Made by a program: the position numbers and the translations under genes. A DNA stretch of 64,000 bases from an uncultured Agathobacter sp. GTDB lineage: Bacteria; Bacillota; Clostridia; Lachnospirales; Lachnospiraceae. Positions 18,423 through 28,158 of this stretch are shown here, one piece after another. Below the pieces are notes generated by a model. That model searched no databases and was not told the origin of the DNA. It saw only the letters and a program-made list of their open reading frames with translations. The DNA lies in NCBI GenBank assembly GCA_934316545.1, contig CAKRDT010000004.1:20766-84765 (forward strand). The letters are read 5' to 3'. How positions within the stretch are numbered: the stretch's first letter is position 1; each line of letters starts with the position of its first letter.

Positions 18423-19226
18423 TTACTGCACGCGACCTACATTGTTGACCGCGCGATCCAGTGTACTGTCAATCGATGTGATCACTTTCTGACCCGCTTC
18501 ATAAGCACGCTGGATTGTGATCATATTGACCATTTCCTTAATAACATTCACATTGGAGGTCTCCAGCACTCCCTGTTCCACATTGGCATCCGCAGCGATA
18601 CGGTTGCCGCCGTCCAGCAGATTGTACATATTTTCTCCATACTTTTCAAGATAATCATAGTTATCGACATCAACCATACCAAGTGTTCCGACGATCTGCT
18701 CATTCTGCATGATGTATCCCAGCTTATTCACGCTGATCGTCGCATTCGGATCAACCTGAATCCGGTTACGCGGATCCGGATCTCCATTCATCGCTCCGGT
18801 CGCATTCAACACATAATCTCCATCCTTCGTTACAAGATACCCTTCCGTGTTCACCGTAAAGGAACCGTCTCTTGTATACTTCACAGATGTATTTCCACTC
18901 TTGTCGGTGAAAGCAATCGCAAAAAAGCCTTTGCCGTCAATTGCAAAATCTGTCGTATTATCGGTCACTTTAAAGCTTCCCGAATCATAATCCGTATAGA
19001 CTTGTCCGAGGTGTACACCATAAGTAATCTCTCCCAGCTTCTTCGGAAGATAAGCATTCGAAGAATCCTTCAGGCGAAGAGACATCTCATCCGCAAAAGT
19101 GCGCGAAGTCGTGCCCTCTTTCTTATATGCTGTTGTGTCCGCATTGGCCAGATTGTTCGCCAGAATATCCAGACGCTTCATCTCATTGACCATACCGGTA
19201 TGTGCTGTATATAACCCTTTAACCAT
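18423..19226 (-). CDS. flgF: Flagellar basal-body rod protein (FlgF/FlhO type)
   Basis: 267 residues with the rod signatures MVKGLYTAHTGM, LDILANNLANADTTAYK and, at the C terminus, NVIKEMVNMITIQRAYEAGQKVI. It is paralogous to the next gene, and order and divergence fit FlgF/FlhO. The ATG is preceded by AGAGGTG. A sigma-28-like promoter lies 37-63 bases upstream, and a terminator separates it from mreB, so the flagellar genes can be controlled independently of the cell-shape gene. Confidence 0.9.
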   Translation of the reverse strand: MVKGLYTAHTGMVNEMKRLDILANNLANADTTAYKKEGTTSRTFADEMSLRLKDSSNAYLPKKLGEITYGVHLGQVYTDYDSGSFKVTDNTTDFAIDGKGFFAIAFTDKSGNTSVKYTRDGSFTVNTEGYLVTKDGDYVLNATGAMNGDPDPRNRIQVDPNATISVNKLGYIMQNEQIVGTLGMVDVDNYDYLEKYGENMYNLLDGGNRIAADANVEQGVLETSNVNVIKEMVNMITIQRAYEAGQKVITSIDSTLDRAVNNVGRVQ

Positions 19227-19262
19227 ATGACACCTCTGCTTCTAACCTACACTTCATTCTAT

Positions 19263-19289
19263 ATATCGGTCATTTGTATGATATCTTAA
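19263..19289 (-). promoter_or_regulatory. Sigma-28 (FliA/SigD)-like promoter for flgF-flgG
   Basis: On the minus strand TTAA (19286-19289), a 15-base spacer and ACCGATAT (19263-19270) fit the flagellar consensus TAAA-N15-GCCGATAA with one mismatch in the -35 box and two in the -10 box. Confidence 0.65.
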
Positions 19290-19309
19290 CCAAAACATAT
19301 GAATAAAAA

Positions 19310-19340
19310 GTGAAAAAAGTGCGCAAAATCTGCGCACTTT
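19310..19340 (-). terminator. mreB terminator
   Basis: AAAGTGCGCA (19316-19325) pairs with TGCGCACTTT (19331-19340); on the minus strand the hairpin is followed by six T. It lies 10 bp after the mreB stop. Confidence 0.85.
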
Positions 19341-19349
19341 ACCCATCCA

Positions 19350-20345
19350 TTAATCGTCGTCTCTCTTGCCTGCAAGAAATTCTACATATTTTCCGGTTCC
19401 GATTGCCACGCAGGTCATCGGATGTTCTGCTGTCATTGTATTGATTCCGGTTCTCTCCTCGATCAGTTCCTCAAGACCGCGCAGTAATGCGCCACCACCG
19501 GTCAGTACGATTCCGCGATCCGCAACATCGGCAGCCAATTCAGGCGGAGTCTTCTCCAATACGGAATGTACGGCTTCTACAATCTGTAATGTTGGCTCAC
19601 GGAGTGCCTCCTCTGTCTCCTCGGAACTTACCGTAATGGTTCTAGGAAGTCCGGTTACAAGGTTACGGCCACGTACGTCCATGGTCTCATTCTGAGCAAG
19701 CGGATAACATGTTCCAATTTTAATCTTGATATCCTCTGCAGTACGTTCGCCAATCAGAAGATTGTGTTTCTTACGCATATAGCGAACCAACGCCTCATCA
19801 AAATCATCTCCGGCAATCTTGACCGATGTGCTGACAACCGATCCGCCAAGAGAAATGACAGCGATATCCGAAGTACCGCCTCCGATATCTACGATCATAT
19901 TTCCGCAAGGTCTTGCAATATCGATTCCCGCACCGATTGCAGCTGCGATCGGTTCCTCGATAATCTCTACTTCACGGGCACCAGCCTGATAAGTCGCATC
20001 CTCTACAGCCTTCTTTTCTACTTCTGTTACACCACTCGGTACGCAGACACTGATACGTGGCTTACGGAAACTCTTCTTTCCAAGTGCTTTCTGAATAAAG
20101 TACTTAATCATCTTCTCGGTAACAGTGTAATCCGAGATCACCCCCTGTCGAAGCGGACGAACCGCAACGATATTGCCCGGTGTACGGCCAAGCATCAGGC
20201 GCGCCTCCTCACCGATTGCCTTAATCTTATTGGTGTCTCTGTCAAAAGCCACAACCGACGGCTCCTTTAAGACAACTCCCTTACCCTTGATATATACTAA
20301 AATACTCGCAGTACCTAAATCAATTCCGATATCTGATCCGATCAT
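19350..20345 (-). CDS. mreB: Rod-shape-determining actin homologue MreB/Mbl
   Basis: 331 residues from the ATG at 20345 (AAAGGGG upstream); an upstream in-frame ATG adds an unrelated tail. Actin-fold blocks are visible: phosphate-1 IGIDLGTASILVY, phosphate-2 MIVDIGGGTSDIAVISLGG, and adenosine VLTGGGALLRGL. It guides cell-wall synthesis from the inner face of the membrane. The gene order mreB-type, flgF, flgG mirrors mbl-flhO-flhP in Bacillus, so it may correspond to Mbl rather than the MreBCD-cluster protein; no mreC or mreD is adjacent. Confidence 0.93.
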   Translation of the reverse strand: MIGSDIGIDLGTASILVYIKGKGVVLKEPSVVAFDRDTNKIKAIGEEARLMLGRTPGNIVAVRPLRQGVISDYTVTEKMIKYFIQKALGKKSFRKPRISVCVPSGVTEVEKKAVEDATYQAGAREVEIIEEPIAAAIGAGIDIARPCGNMIVDIGGGTSDIAVISLGGSVVSTSVKIAGDDFDEALVRYMRKKHNLLIGERTAEDIKIKIGTCYPLAQNETMDVRGRNLVTGLPRTITVSSEETEEALREPTLQIVEAVHSVLEKTPPELAADVADRGIVLTGGGALLRGLEELIEERTGINTMTAEHPMTCVAIGTGKYVEFLAGKRDDD

Positions 20346-20443
20346 TCCAAAAATGCCCCTTTCTGTCTTGCTGTTATCTATCTGTAACCTGGTCGCGCAC
20401 AGGCGCAAAACCGCAGTTAATCATATTTTGTGCATACAGTAAC

Positions 20444-20471
20444 ATTATATACAATTAATTCCATTTTTCAA
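20444..20471 (-). promoter_or_regulatory. mreB promoter
   Basis: TTGAAA (20466-20471) and a consensus TATAAT (20444-20449), 16 bases apart on the minus strand, about 100 bases before the start codon. Confidence 0.65.
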
Positions 20472-20591
20472 ACATTTTTTTCGATTTAAGTGATTCTTAA
20501 CATTTTTAGAATAATCCCGCATATTTTACACTCAAAATTGCCGATTCCATATTCCGATCAAGGGAATACCACGAAACGGCCGGAGGCAGTT

Positions 20592-23441
20592 TTAATCCTG
20601 CTTTGAGTCCTGTAAATAAGGAGCAAGGAATTGTCCGGTATAAGATTCCGGCACCTGGCAGATTTCTTCCGGGGTTCCTTGGGCAATCACCGTACCGCCT
20701 CCGTCTCCGCCTTCCGGTCCCATATCAATGATATAGTCTGCGGTCTTGATGACATCCAGATTGTGTTCAATCACTACAACCGTATTGCCTCCATCCGACA
20801 GTTTACGCAGAATTTCCACGAGCTTGTGAACATCCGCAAAATGCAGACCGGTCGTTGGCTCATCCAGCACATAGATCGTCTTGCCGGTCCCACGCTTACT
20901 CAGCTCCGTAGCAAGTTTGATACGCTGCGCCTCACCTCCGGAAAGTTCCGTGGATGGCTGTCCAAGCTTAATATAGGACAGTCCCACATCGTACAGAGTC
21001 TGGATCTTACGGTGGATCGTCGGCACATTCTTAAAGAATTCCAATGCTTCCTCAACCGTCATATCCAACACATCATAGATACTCTTTCCTTTGTATTTGA
21101 CTTCCAGAGTCTCACGGTTGTACCGCTTGCCGCCACATACTTCACATGGCACATACACATCGGGAAGAAAGTGCATCTCAATTTTAAGAATTCCATCTCC
21201 GCTGCATGCCTCGCATCGTCCACCCTTGACATTGAAGCTGAAGCGTCCCTTCTTATATCCGCGGGCCTTGGCATCCGGCGTAGCAGCAAACAGATCTCGG
21301 ATCATGTCAAACACACCGGTATACGTCGCAGGATTGGAGCGTGGTGTGCGTCCGATCGGTGACTGATCAATATCAATAATCTTGTCCAGCTGTTCAAGCC
21401 CCAGAATATCATCATGGTCTCCGGCGATGCATCTCGCACGGTTCAATGTCTTCGCAAGATGCTTATACAAGATCTCATTTGTCAGGGAACTCTTTCCCGA
21501 TCCCGACACTCCGGTAATACAAGTCATGATTCCAAGCGGAATATCCACGTCAATATTTTTCAGATTATTCTCTCTTGCTCCCTTGATCGTAATGTATCCG
21601 GTCGGCTTTCTTCGCTCCGAAGGCACCGGGATCTTCTTTCTGCCGCTCAAATAATCACCGGTAATGGACTTCTTACACTTCATGATTTCTGCTGCCGTAC
21701 CTGCTGCGACCACTTCTCCACCGTGTACGCCGGCCGCCGGTCCGATATCCACAATATAATCGGCCGCACGCATTGTATCCTCATCATGCTCCACAACGAT
21801 CAGGGTGTTTCCCAGATCCTTGAGGTTCATCAATGCCCGAAGCAGTTTATCGTTATCCCTCTGGTGCAGACCGATACTCGGCTCATCCAGAATGTATGCA
21901 ACGCCGACCAGTCCTGAGCCGATCTGGGTTGCCAAACGAATTCTCTGTGCCTCTCCACCGGAAAGTGTTCCGGTCGCACGCGTCAGAGTCAGGTACTCCA
22001 GTCCTACCTCCTGCAAGAAACCGACACGCGAACGGATTTCCTTTAAAATCTGGTCTCCGATAAAGTGTTGCTGCTGTGTCAGTTCCATACTATCTAAGAA
22101 CTGAACCAAATCCTTGACCGACATGTCGGTCATCTCATAAATATTCTTATCACATACCGTTACGGCAAGTGAACTCTTCTTCAATCTCTGCCCGTGGCAC
22201 TCCGCACAAGGCGTAATACGCATAAACTGCTCATACTCCTGTTTCATCGTATCCGAACCGGTCTCCCGGTATCTGCGCTCCACGTTACGGATCAGACCTT
22301 CCCAGTTCAGGTCATAGACGCCCTCGCCACGCTGTCCCTTGTAATGAACCTTAAGGATGCGTCCGTCTCCGCCATGGATCAGCATATGACGGATTTCATC
22401 CGGCAGATCCTTGTACGGCGTATCCAGCGAGAATCCGTAACCCTCCGATAAAGCCCGAAGCGTCGCATAGGTGTAGCTGGACGGATCCGTGCTGGACTGC
22501 CACCCCATTACCTGGATCGCACCTTCCGATATCGACAGATTCTTATCCGGGATCATCAGATTCTCATCAAACTCCATCTTGTATCCGAGTCCGTAACATG
22601 CCGGGCACGCTCCGAACGGATTGTTGAACGAGAAACTTCTCGGCTCTACTTCATCCACACTGATTCCACAGTCCGGGCACGCAAAATTCTGTGAGAAGTT
22701 CATCTGCTCACCGTCTACGACGTCAACGATCGCATTCCCTTCCGACAGATCGAACACATTCTCCAGAGAGTCGGTCAGACGCTTCTCGATTCCCGGCTTG
22801 ATCACAAGCCGGTCAACCACAATATCAATATTGTGCTTGATGTTCTTGTCCATCGGAATCTCCTCCGACAGATCGTACATATTGCCATCCACGATCACAC
22901 GGACATATCCGCTCTTCTTCGCCTTTTCAAAAAGCTTCTGATGCTCACCCTTACGCCCGCGCACAACCGGTGCAAGTATCTGAATTCTGGTTCGTTCCGG
23001 CAAATTCATGACCGCATCGACCATCTGGTCGATCGTCTGCTTCTCGATTGCACGTCCGCACTTCGGACAATGCGGAATACCGATTCTCGCATAGAGCAGA
23101 CGAAAATAATCATAGATTTCCGTCACGGTTCCGACCGTTGAACGAGGATTACGGTTCGTTGATTTCTGATCAATGGAAATGGCAGGCGGCAGCCCCTCGA
23201 TCGACTCTACATTTGGTTTCTCCATCTGGCCTAAGAACTGTCTTGCATAGGAAGAAAGCGACTCCATGTAGCGGCGCTGGCCTTCTGCATAGATCGTATC
23301 AAAGGCAAGCGACGACTTACCCGATCCCGACAGTCCGGTCAGTACAACAAATTCGTCTCTTGGAATATCTATATCAATGCATTTCAAATTGTGCTCGCTC
23401 GCACCACGGATCTTAATGTATTTTCTTTGTTTCTTAGCCAT
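20592..23441 (-). CDS. uvrA: Excinuclease ABC subunit A
   Basis: 949 residues. It is the damage-recognising ATPase of nucleotide excision repair. Two ABC modules are present: Walker [15 protein letters not shown] and [13 protein letters not shown], with signature motifs [13 protein letters not shown] and [13 protein letters not shown]. Zinc-binding cysteine groups are visible (CPKCGR, CPDCG...[16 protein letters not shown]...CEVCGG). It follows uvrB by 20 bp and shares its SOS-type promoter. Confidence 0.98.
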   Translation of the reverse strand: MAKKQRKYIKIRGASEHNLKCIDIDIPRDEFVVLTGLSGSGKSSLAFDTIYAEGQRRYMESLSSYARQFLGQMEKPNVESIEGLPPAISIDQKSTNRNPRSTVGTVTEIYDYFRLLYARIGIPHCPKCGRAIEKQTIDQMVDAVMNLPERTRIQILAPVVRGRKGEHQKLFEKAKKSGYVRVIVDGNMYDLSEEIPMDKNIKHNIDIVVDRLVIKPGIEKRLTDSLENVFDLSEGNAIVDVVDGEQMNFSQNFACPDCGISVDEVEPRSFSFNNPFGACPACYGLGYKMEFDENLMIPDKNLSISEGAIQVMGWQSSTDPSSYTYATLRALSEGYGFSLDTPYKDLPDEIRHMLIHGGDGRILKVHYKGQRGEGVYDLNWEGLIRNVERRYRETGSDTMKQEYEQFMRITPCAECHGQRLKKSSLAVTVCDKNIYEMTDMSVKDLVQFLDSMELTQQQHFIGDQILKEIRSRVGFLQEVGLEYLTLTRATGTLSGGEAQRIRLATQIGSGLVGVAYILDEPSIGLHQRDNDKLLRALMNLKDLGNTLIVVEHDEDTMRAADYIVDIGPAAGVHGGEVVAAGTAAEIMKCKKSITGDYLSGRKKIPVPSERRKPTGYITIKGARENNLKNIDVDIPLGIMTCITGVSGSGKSSLTNEILYKHLAKTLNRARCIAGDHDDILGLEQLDKIIDIDQSPIGRTPRSNPATYTGVFDMIRDLFAATPDAKARGYKKGRFSFNVKGGRCEACSGDGILKIEMHFLPDVYVPCEVCGGKRYNRETLEVKYKGKSIYDVLDMTVEEALEFFKNVPTIHRKIQTLYDVGLSYIKLGQPSTELSGGEAQRIKLATELSKRGTGKTIYVLDEPTTGLHFADVHKLVEILRKLSDGGNTVVVIEHNLDVIKTADYIIDMGPEGGDGGGTVIAQGTPEEICQVPESYTGQFLAPYLQDSKQD

Positions 23442-23461
23442 TCCAAATTTTCCTTTCTCTT

Positions 23462-25453
23462 TCAGGTCTCTGATAAATCACGCAACATATTCTTGAGTGA
23501 AATCATCTTGTCCCTGTATTCTGCTGCTGCCTCGAAGTTTAGCTCCGTCGCCGCTTTCTGCATCTTCTTCTGGATATCGGCAATCAGTTTTTCCAGTTCC
23601 TTGCGGCTCATAGACTCCGGATCCTTCGTGAATTCCATCTCCTCTGCCGCAACCTTCTTCGAGATCGCGATCAGATCACGCACCGACTTCTGGATCGTTG
23701 TCGGCGTAATTCCATGTTCCTCGTTGTATTCCTGCTGAATCTTGCGGCGCCGCTCCGTCTCCTCGATGGCAACACGCATCGAGTCCGTAATCTTATCCGC
23801 ATACATAATAACGTGTCCCTCGCTGTTACGCGCGGCACGTCCGATCGTCTGAATCAGCGAGGTCTCGGAACGAAGAAAGCCTTCCTTATCCGCATCTAAG
23901 ATTGCGACAAGTGTGATCTCCGGAATATCAAGACCCTCTCGAAGCAGGTTGATACCAACCAGCACATCAAACACATCGAGTCGCAGATCACGAATAATCT
24001 CCGCGCGCTCCAATGTATCGATATCGGAATGCAGATACTTCACACGGATACCAATCTCGCTCATATACTGTGTCAGATCTTCCGCCATGCGCTTCGTCAG
24101 TGTCGTAATCAATACTTTATGGTGGTTTGCTGTCTCCTTGTTCACCTCTCCGATGAGATCATCGATCTGCCCCTCCACCGGGCGCACCGAGATTTCCGGA
24201 TCCAGCAGTCCTGTCGGTCGGATGATCTGCTCCACACGCATCAACTCATGCTCCTGCTCATACACATTCGGTGTAGCAGAAACAAAAAGCATCTGATCGA
24301 TCTTGCTCTCAAATTCTTCAAAATTGAGCGGTCGATTGTCCAATGCGGACGGCAGACGAAAGCCATAATCCACCAAAGTCTGCTTGCGGGAACGGTCGCC
24401 CGCATACATACCGCGGATCTGCGGAATGGAAATGTGCGACTCGTCCACGATGATCAGAAAGTCATCCGGGAAATAGTCGATCAGTGTCTCCGGCATCTCC
24501 CCCTCCGCGCGTCCGGCAAGATGCCTCGAATAGTTCTCGATCCCGCTGCAGAATCCCGTCTCCTTCATCATCTCTATGTCAAAATTGGTGCGCTCCGCGA
24601 TACGCTGCGCTTCCAATAACTTATCTTCACTCTTAAAATACTTTACGCGTTCCTCAAGCTCCGCCTCAATGCGGTCACACGCCGCGTTCATCTTCTCCTG
24701 CGGCACAACATAATGAGAAGCCGGAAAGACGGCTGCATGCTTGACAATGCTCTTAATCTCTCCGGTCAGCACATCCACTTCCGTAATACGGTCGATTTCA
24801 TCTCCGAAGAATTCCACACGGATCGCTGTATCGGTATTGTACGCAGGGAAAATCTCAAGAACATCCCCGTGTACGCGGAATGTTCCTCGCTTAAAATCCA
24901 TCTCATTGCGTGTATACTGCATATCAATGAGTCCCTTGATCACATCGTCACGATCAATCTCCATGCCCAGTCGCAGCGAAACCATCATATTCATATAATC
25001 ATCCGGACTACCGATTCCGTAAATGCAGGAAACGGATGCCACAATGATCACATCCTTACGCTCCGCCAGAGCCGCTGTCGCCGAAAGGCGCAGCTTATCG
25101 ATCTCATCATTGACCGCCGAATCCTTCGCAATATAGGTGTCCGACTGTGGCACATAAGCTTCCGGCTGATAATAGTCGTAGTAGGATACAAAGTATTCTA
25201 CCGCATTTTCCGGGAAAAATTCCTTCATTTCCCCATATAGCTGCCCGGCAAGTGTCTTATTATGTGAAATGATCAAAGTCGGCTTATTCAGCGCTTGAAT
25301 GACATTTGCCATCGTAAATGTCTTACCGGAACCGGTCACACCGAGAAGTGTTTCGAACTGATTGCCTTCTTTAAATCCTTTTACCAATTGTTCAATCGCC
25401 TGCGGCTGATCGCCGGTCGGCTTATATTTTGATACCAGCTTAAAATGATCCAT
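23462..25453 (-). CDS. uvrB: Excinuclease ABC subunit B
   Basis: 663 residues from the ATG at 25453 (CAGGAG six bases upstream); an upstream in-frame ATG would overlap the Shine-Dalgarno sequence. Landmarks are Walker [13 protein letters not shown], the beta-hairpin [16 protein letters not shown]-like [16 protein letters not shown] and the C-terminal UVR domain ([29 protein letters not shown]). It loads on damaged DNA after UvrA and recruits UvrC. It is first gene of the operon with a LexA box upstream. Confidence 0.98.
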   Translation of the reverse strand: MDHFKLVSKYKPTGDQPQAIEQLVKGFKEGNQFETLLGVTGSGKTFTMANVIQALNKPTLIISHNKTLAGQLYGEMKEFFPENAVEYFVSYYDYYQPEAYVPQSDTYIAKDSAVNDEIDKLRLSATAALAERKDVIIVASVSCIYGIGSPDDYMNMMVSLRLGMEIDRDDVIKGLIDMQYTRNEMDFKRGTFRVHGDVLEIFPAYNTDTAIRVEFFGDEIDRITEVDVLTGEIKSIVKHAAVFPASHYVVPQEKMNAACDRIEAELEERVKYFKSEDKLLEAQRIAERTNFDIEMMKETGFCSGIENYSRHLAGRAEGEMPETLIDYFPDDFLIIVDESHISIPQIRGMYAGDRSRKQTLVDYGFRLPSALDNRPLNFEEFESKIDQMLFVSATPNVYEQEHELMRVEQIIRPTGLLDPEISVRPVEGQIDDLIGEVNKETANHHKVLITTLTKRMAEDLTQYMSEIGIRVKYLHSDIDTLERAEIIRDLRLDVFDVLVGINLLREGLDIPEITLVAILDADKEGFLRSETSLIQTIGRAARNSEGHVIMYADKITDSMRVAIEETERRRKIQQEYNEEHGITPTTIQKSVRDLIAISKKVAAEEMEFTKDPESMSRKELEKLIADIQKKMQKAATELNFEAAAEYRDKMISLKNMLRDLSET

Positions 25454-25491
25454 TCTCTTCTCCTGCATCAAATCGATTTTGTCTGCCCTTG

Positions 25492-25549
25492 ATTATAGCA
25501 AAGTATATAAAAAAAGTACAGAACAAAATCGAACTTTTGTTCTGTACTT
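25492..25549 (-). promoter_or_regulatory. uvrBA promoter with LexA (DinR) box nested in a palindrome
   Basis: A consensus TATAAT (25492-25497) lies 39 bases before uvrB. Upstream, AGAACAAAAGTTCG (25530-25543, minus strand) fits the Gram-positive LexA box GAAC-N4-GTTC. The box is one arm of a larger 15-bp palindrome (25514-25549) that is followed by seven T toward uvrB, so it also looks like a terminator for transcription arriving from the accessory island. The -35 region is weak. Confidence 0.7.
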
Positions 25550-25626
25550 AGCATTCATTTTAAAATAGTCCCGCCTCACGGATCTTCAAGTCGCAGAAAA
25601 GTGTAAAAATAATTTCCTTCCTTCTT

Positions 25627-25710
25627 GTTTAAACACAATTTCATCATCTGAATTAAAGAATATCATACACAAATAATTTTCCATCATGATCATATACAAA
25701 TATTTCCTTA
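25627..25710 (-). pseudogene. Duplicated 3' end of the anti-sigma-like gene at 31691-32218
   Basis: This stretch repeats 31641-31749 almost base for base, apart from one deletion of about 29 bases. Read on the minus strand it encodes only the last residues (KEIFVYDHDGKLFVYDIL) and stop. Homology ends sharply at 25710/25711, where it joins the leader of a different transcription unit. It is the scar of a duplication or recombination at the left edge of the island. Confidence 0.8.
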
Positions 25711-25779
25711 GATTAACTCCTTTCGTTTGGTATCAATGCCCATTGAGAGCATGGAAAATTAGTAGATAAAACCATCGGC

Positions 25780-25818
25780 AGCGCATAACCTAAACATCGA
25801 CTATATAAGCTATACGCT
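25780..25818 (-). promoter_or_regulatory. Stem-loop at the end of small ORF A
   Basis: On the transcript AGCGTATA (25811-25818) pairs with TATGCGCT (25780-25787). The equivalent stem in copy B (29032-29065) has GCGCATAG/CTATGCGC; the T-to-C change turns a G-U pair into G-C. Same place relative to the stop codon in both copies. Confidence 0.55.
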
Positions 25819-25911
25819 TGTCCTGCTGATTTTAAGTCGCAGCCTCCATAGTGGGCAAGAGAAATAAGCAGACCCACACAAATGCTCCCATAAAGTATTT
25901 ACCGTTGCCAT
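25810..25911 (-). CDS. Putative 33-residue leader peptide, copy A
   Basis: ATG at 25909-25911, stop TAG at 25810-25812. A perfect AGGAGGTG lies ten bases before the ATG. The peptide has a variable N-terminal half (MATVNTLWEHLCGS) and a core AYFSCPLWRLRLKISR identical to copy B at 28938-29039; both are exactly 33 residues with no gaps. The core is cationic, with one invariant Cys19. I do not recognise the family. The two cores are nearly identical even at third codon positions, so RNA structure may be conserved as well as, or instead of, the peptide. Downstream a Shine-Dalgarno sequence (25716-25724) remains, but the gene it served has been lost at 25710. Confidence 0.55.
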   Translation of the reverse strand: MATVNTLWEHLCGSAYFSCPLWRLRLKISRTSV

Positions 25912-25938
25912 CGCTTATTTCACCTCCTGTTTTGTGGA

Positions 25939-25973
25939 TTTACTTGTATAACGGACAGACACAGAAAAAGAAA
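25939..25973 (-). promoter_or_regulatory. Shared island promoter motif, copy 2
   Basis: Minus strand GTTTCTTTTTCT, nine bases, CGTTATACAAGTAAA. It aligns without gaps to the motifs at 26452-26489 and 28875-28910 and lies about 20 bases before the AGGAGG of small ORF A. Confidence 0.6.
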
Positions 25974-25992
25974 CTATCTTTTTCTAAATTTT

Positions 25993-26424
25993 TTAGACGG
26001 TGCGTTCGGTAGAAGTTGCATCAATCTTGTCTACCCCAGTTGTGACAACTACTCTGGTGCGGTATGTAATACCCATTGTGCCGGTGTAAGTTTTGGTAAT
26101 GCTAACCGATCCAGTTCCATCAATCGACCATGAGGTGACGGGTGTCCAACCATTCCCAACTTTCTTTTCCAGATAGAGGGTACCTACGGATGATGTCGTC
26201 GATTTTTTGGGTGAAATGTATACCGACACAGAAATCTGCTTGCCAGAGATTGAGATAGACGGGACAACAACATTGGTGCTTTCCCATCTGGGAGTAATGG
26301 TTTGTATCGAACCTGTTTGCGACATACTCTCAGGCGCATTTGCTGCCGCCGATGCGGGTACGGCATGAGCGGTCATCAGTAGAGCGGTAGTTAGTGCCAA
26401 TGTGACAATTTCTTTTTTCTTCAT
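25993..26424 (-). CDS. Small secreted beta-rich protein
   Basis: 143 residues with a clear signal peptide (MKKKEIVTLALTTALLMTAHAVPASA). The mature part is rich in Ser/Thr/Val with alternating polar and hydrophobic residues and a W..V.SWS...YRTRVVV pattern, suggesting a single beta-sandwich. No catalytic motif is visible. AAGGAGG precedes the ATG. Its promoter contains the same motif found before both 33-codon ORFs, so it probably belongs to the same sigma regulon. It resembles small secreted proteins of unknown function common in Firmicutes; function unknown. Confidence 0.8.
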   Translation of the reverse strand: MKKKEIVTLALTTALLMTAHAVPASAAANAPESMSQTGSIQTITPRWESTNVVVPSISISGKQISVSVYISPKKSTTSSVGTLYLEKKVGNGWTPVTSWSIDGTGSVSITKTYTGTMGITYRTRVVVTTGVDKIDATSTERTV

Positions 26425-26451
26425 AAATAAAATCCTCCTTGTGCATTAGTG

Positions 26452-26489
26452 GTATCACCCATATAACGCACAAGGAGAAAAAAAGGGAC
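26452..26489 (-). promoter_or_regulatory. Shared island promoter motif, copy 3
   Basis: Minus strand GTCCCTTTTTTT, nine bases, CGTTATATGGGTGATA, ending 28 bases before the start of the secreted-protein gene. It differs from the 28875 copy at only a few positions outside the nine-base gap. Confidence 0.65.
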
Positions 26490-26561
26490 AATGCTTTCGT
26501 GTTCCCATAAAACAGTATTTGCAAATGCTCCCGCAATGGGGAAGATTGGGCGCGACTTCGG

Positions 26562-27173
26562 TCACGCCTTCTCTTTTGCTTCCAAATCATCCAGAGGGAT
26601 ATATACTCCTCTGTTAATTGTCCAATAATCCTTATAAGCGTAACCGTCCATTGTCCCATCCAACAGCTTCGTTGACTTCTTAAATCCTACTCTTTTCATT
26701 GCTTCAATTCTTTCAACTGCATAAACAGGAACTTTTGTAATTATTTCCTCGCACTCAAACAAATCAAATGTAGGTGGTACAATAAGATTCATAATTGTAA
26801 AAATTTCTTCTGAAGTTTCATATTCACTTTTCAAATCAAGTCTAAGAACACCCACATGATTAAAGTTGTCGTTTGTACTACGATGAAACACTTCAATCGT
26901 GCCGATAGCTTCATGCTTTTCTTTGTCAATAATTGTCCACCTGACAAACCATTTGGATGAATAGGAACTAAGCCAAAACTTAATAGCTTGTCTCATTCGA
27001 TCTTCATTTGGATAATAGAAATTATCTCCATGACAATTATCGCTGTTGAAAAACGGTAGTGCATTTTTATCACTATATACGCTTACAAGATCCTCGGCAT
27101 CATCAAGTTACGAAAACCTCAGTAGAAATTTATCATTTTCAAAAGCTGGACAGTTTTCATATACGTCTGACAT
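26562..27173 (-). pseudogene. GNAT acetyltransferase interrupted by a stop codon
   Basis: The proper start is the ATG at 27173 (MSDVYENCPAFENDKFLLRF, behind AGGAGG), but an in-frame TAA follows codon 21. The same frame then continues as LDDAEDLVSVYSDKNALPFF and runs to the end of a GNAT domain (VRWTIIDKEKHEAIGTIEVF, VERIEAMKRVGFKKS). An internal ATG at 26996 would give only 144 residues lacking the N-terminal strands. Either the gene is dead or it makes a truncated protein. Confidence 0.75.
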
Positions 27174-27221
27174 TTTATTATACCTCCTGAAATTTTGATT
27201 TGTTCAGCTAAGATGAGTATA

Positions 27222-28154
27222 TCATTCTGTTGTTATACCAGCGGCAATTTTTATCAGTTCGTCCATATCAATAGAGCCATATATAGAAAAGAAATCGCCA
27301 TCCCGCTCATAGCAAATATAATTCAAATCATCTTTCTTAAAGTAGTAGCCGATCACACCATCCTTGTCAAACGATTCAATTTCTGTATTTTCTGCGTCGG
27401 CGTAAATCTGTGTATCTGATTTACTAAGAAGAATATTAAAATAACTCGATTCGTTGATGGCATATTCATAGACAAGCATTTCCGGCTGTTCAACCGTATT
27501 CTTCAATTCCGCCCCGTCTGGAAGATAGGTAGGCTTATAGCTCTGCAAATCAGACTGCGTATTTTCCCCGTCGCTTTGCAGTTCAAAGATACTGTATTTT
27601 TCAAATGTCTCAACTACCCACGCAATCACTTTTTCCCTGAACTGTGCACTAGCTACCATAGCCGTTGAGAATAACAGGGTTATGGTAATTGCTGCAACTG
27701 CAACAGCTTTGCCGAACCGTCTGAACACAATATGCGTTCGGCTCTTTCCGGTACTACTTACAGCAGCATCCTCTTTTAGCTCCGTGCGTAAATAGTCTTT
27801 CATAGCAATTTTACAGGCGCGATTGAGAGAAGCATCCGAAATCACTTGCTCCGAGCTAAGCCCCATGCTTGAAGAAAGTAGTTCACGGTAAAAGCGGAAG
27901 CGACCCTTTGCATTTTTCATTTGGAAAAACTTTTCAGTTTCTTGGGGAGATAGCCGGAAGCAGTATCTACTAAATAATAGAACAATTCCCTGATGCGGCA
28001 AGTGCTGAATCTTTTCGCTTAATTCTCGGATCTTTGCTTTCGGCAAATCTACACAGGAGTAGGCGTCATTATCGGCGACAGAGCGAACTTCTATATCCTT
28101 TTCAAAGCTGGCATTTGCTGCTTCATGCAGCATGGTTTGCCAATTCATATCCAT
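27222..28154 (-). CDS. Membrane anti-sigma-like protein with DUF4367-type extracellular domain
   Basis: 310 residues from the ATG at 28154 (GGAAAGGTG upstream), four bases after the sigma-factor gene. Residues 1-145 are soluble and helical (possible sigma-binding part). Residues 157-177 (VAVAAITITLLFSTAMVASA) form one membrane helix. The outer part (YKPTYLPDGAELKNTVEQ...YEYAINESSYFNILLSKS) resembles DUF4367. This topology and its coupling to an ECF sigma gene fit a sensor that holds the sigma factor until an envelope signal arrives. Function inferred from context. Confidence 0.75.
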   Translation of the reverse strand: MDMNWQTMLHEAANASFEKDIEVRSVADNDAYSCVDLPKAKIRELSEKIQHLPHQGIVLLFSRYCFRLSPQETEKFFQMKNAKGRFRFYRELLSSSMGLSSEQVISDASLNRACKIAMKDYLRTELKEDAAVSSTGKSRTHIVFRRFGKAVAVAAITITLLFSTAMVASAQFREKVIAWVVETFEKYSIFELQSDGENTQSDLQSYKPTYLPDGAELKNTVEQPEMLVYEYAINESSYFNILLSKSDTQIYADAENTEIESFDKDGVIGYYFKKDDLNYICYERDGDFFSIYGSIDMDELIKIAAGITTE

Positions 28155-28158
28155 ATCG

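Noticed and set aside
24029..25240. Long plus-strand open frames opposite uvrB.
   Set aside because: uvrB is a certain gene on the other strand; the antisense frames lack family similarity and start signals.
25560..25626. Further homology of AAGTCGCAG near 25590 to the small-ORF core.
   Set aside because: Only nine bases match and no reading frame or Shine-Dalgarno sequence accompanies them.
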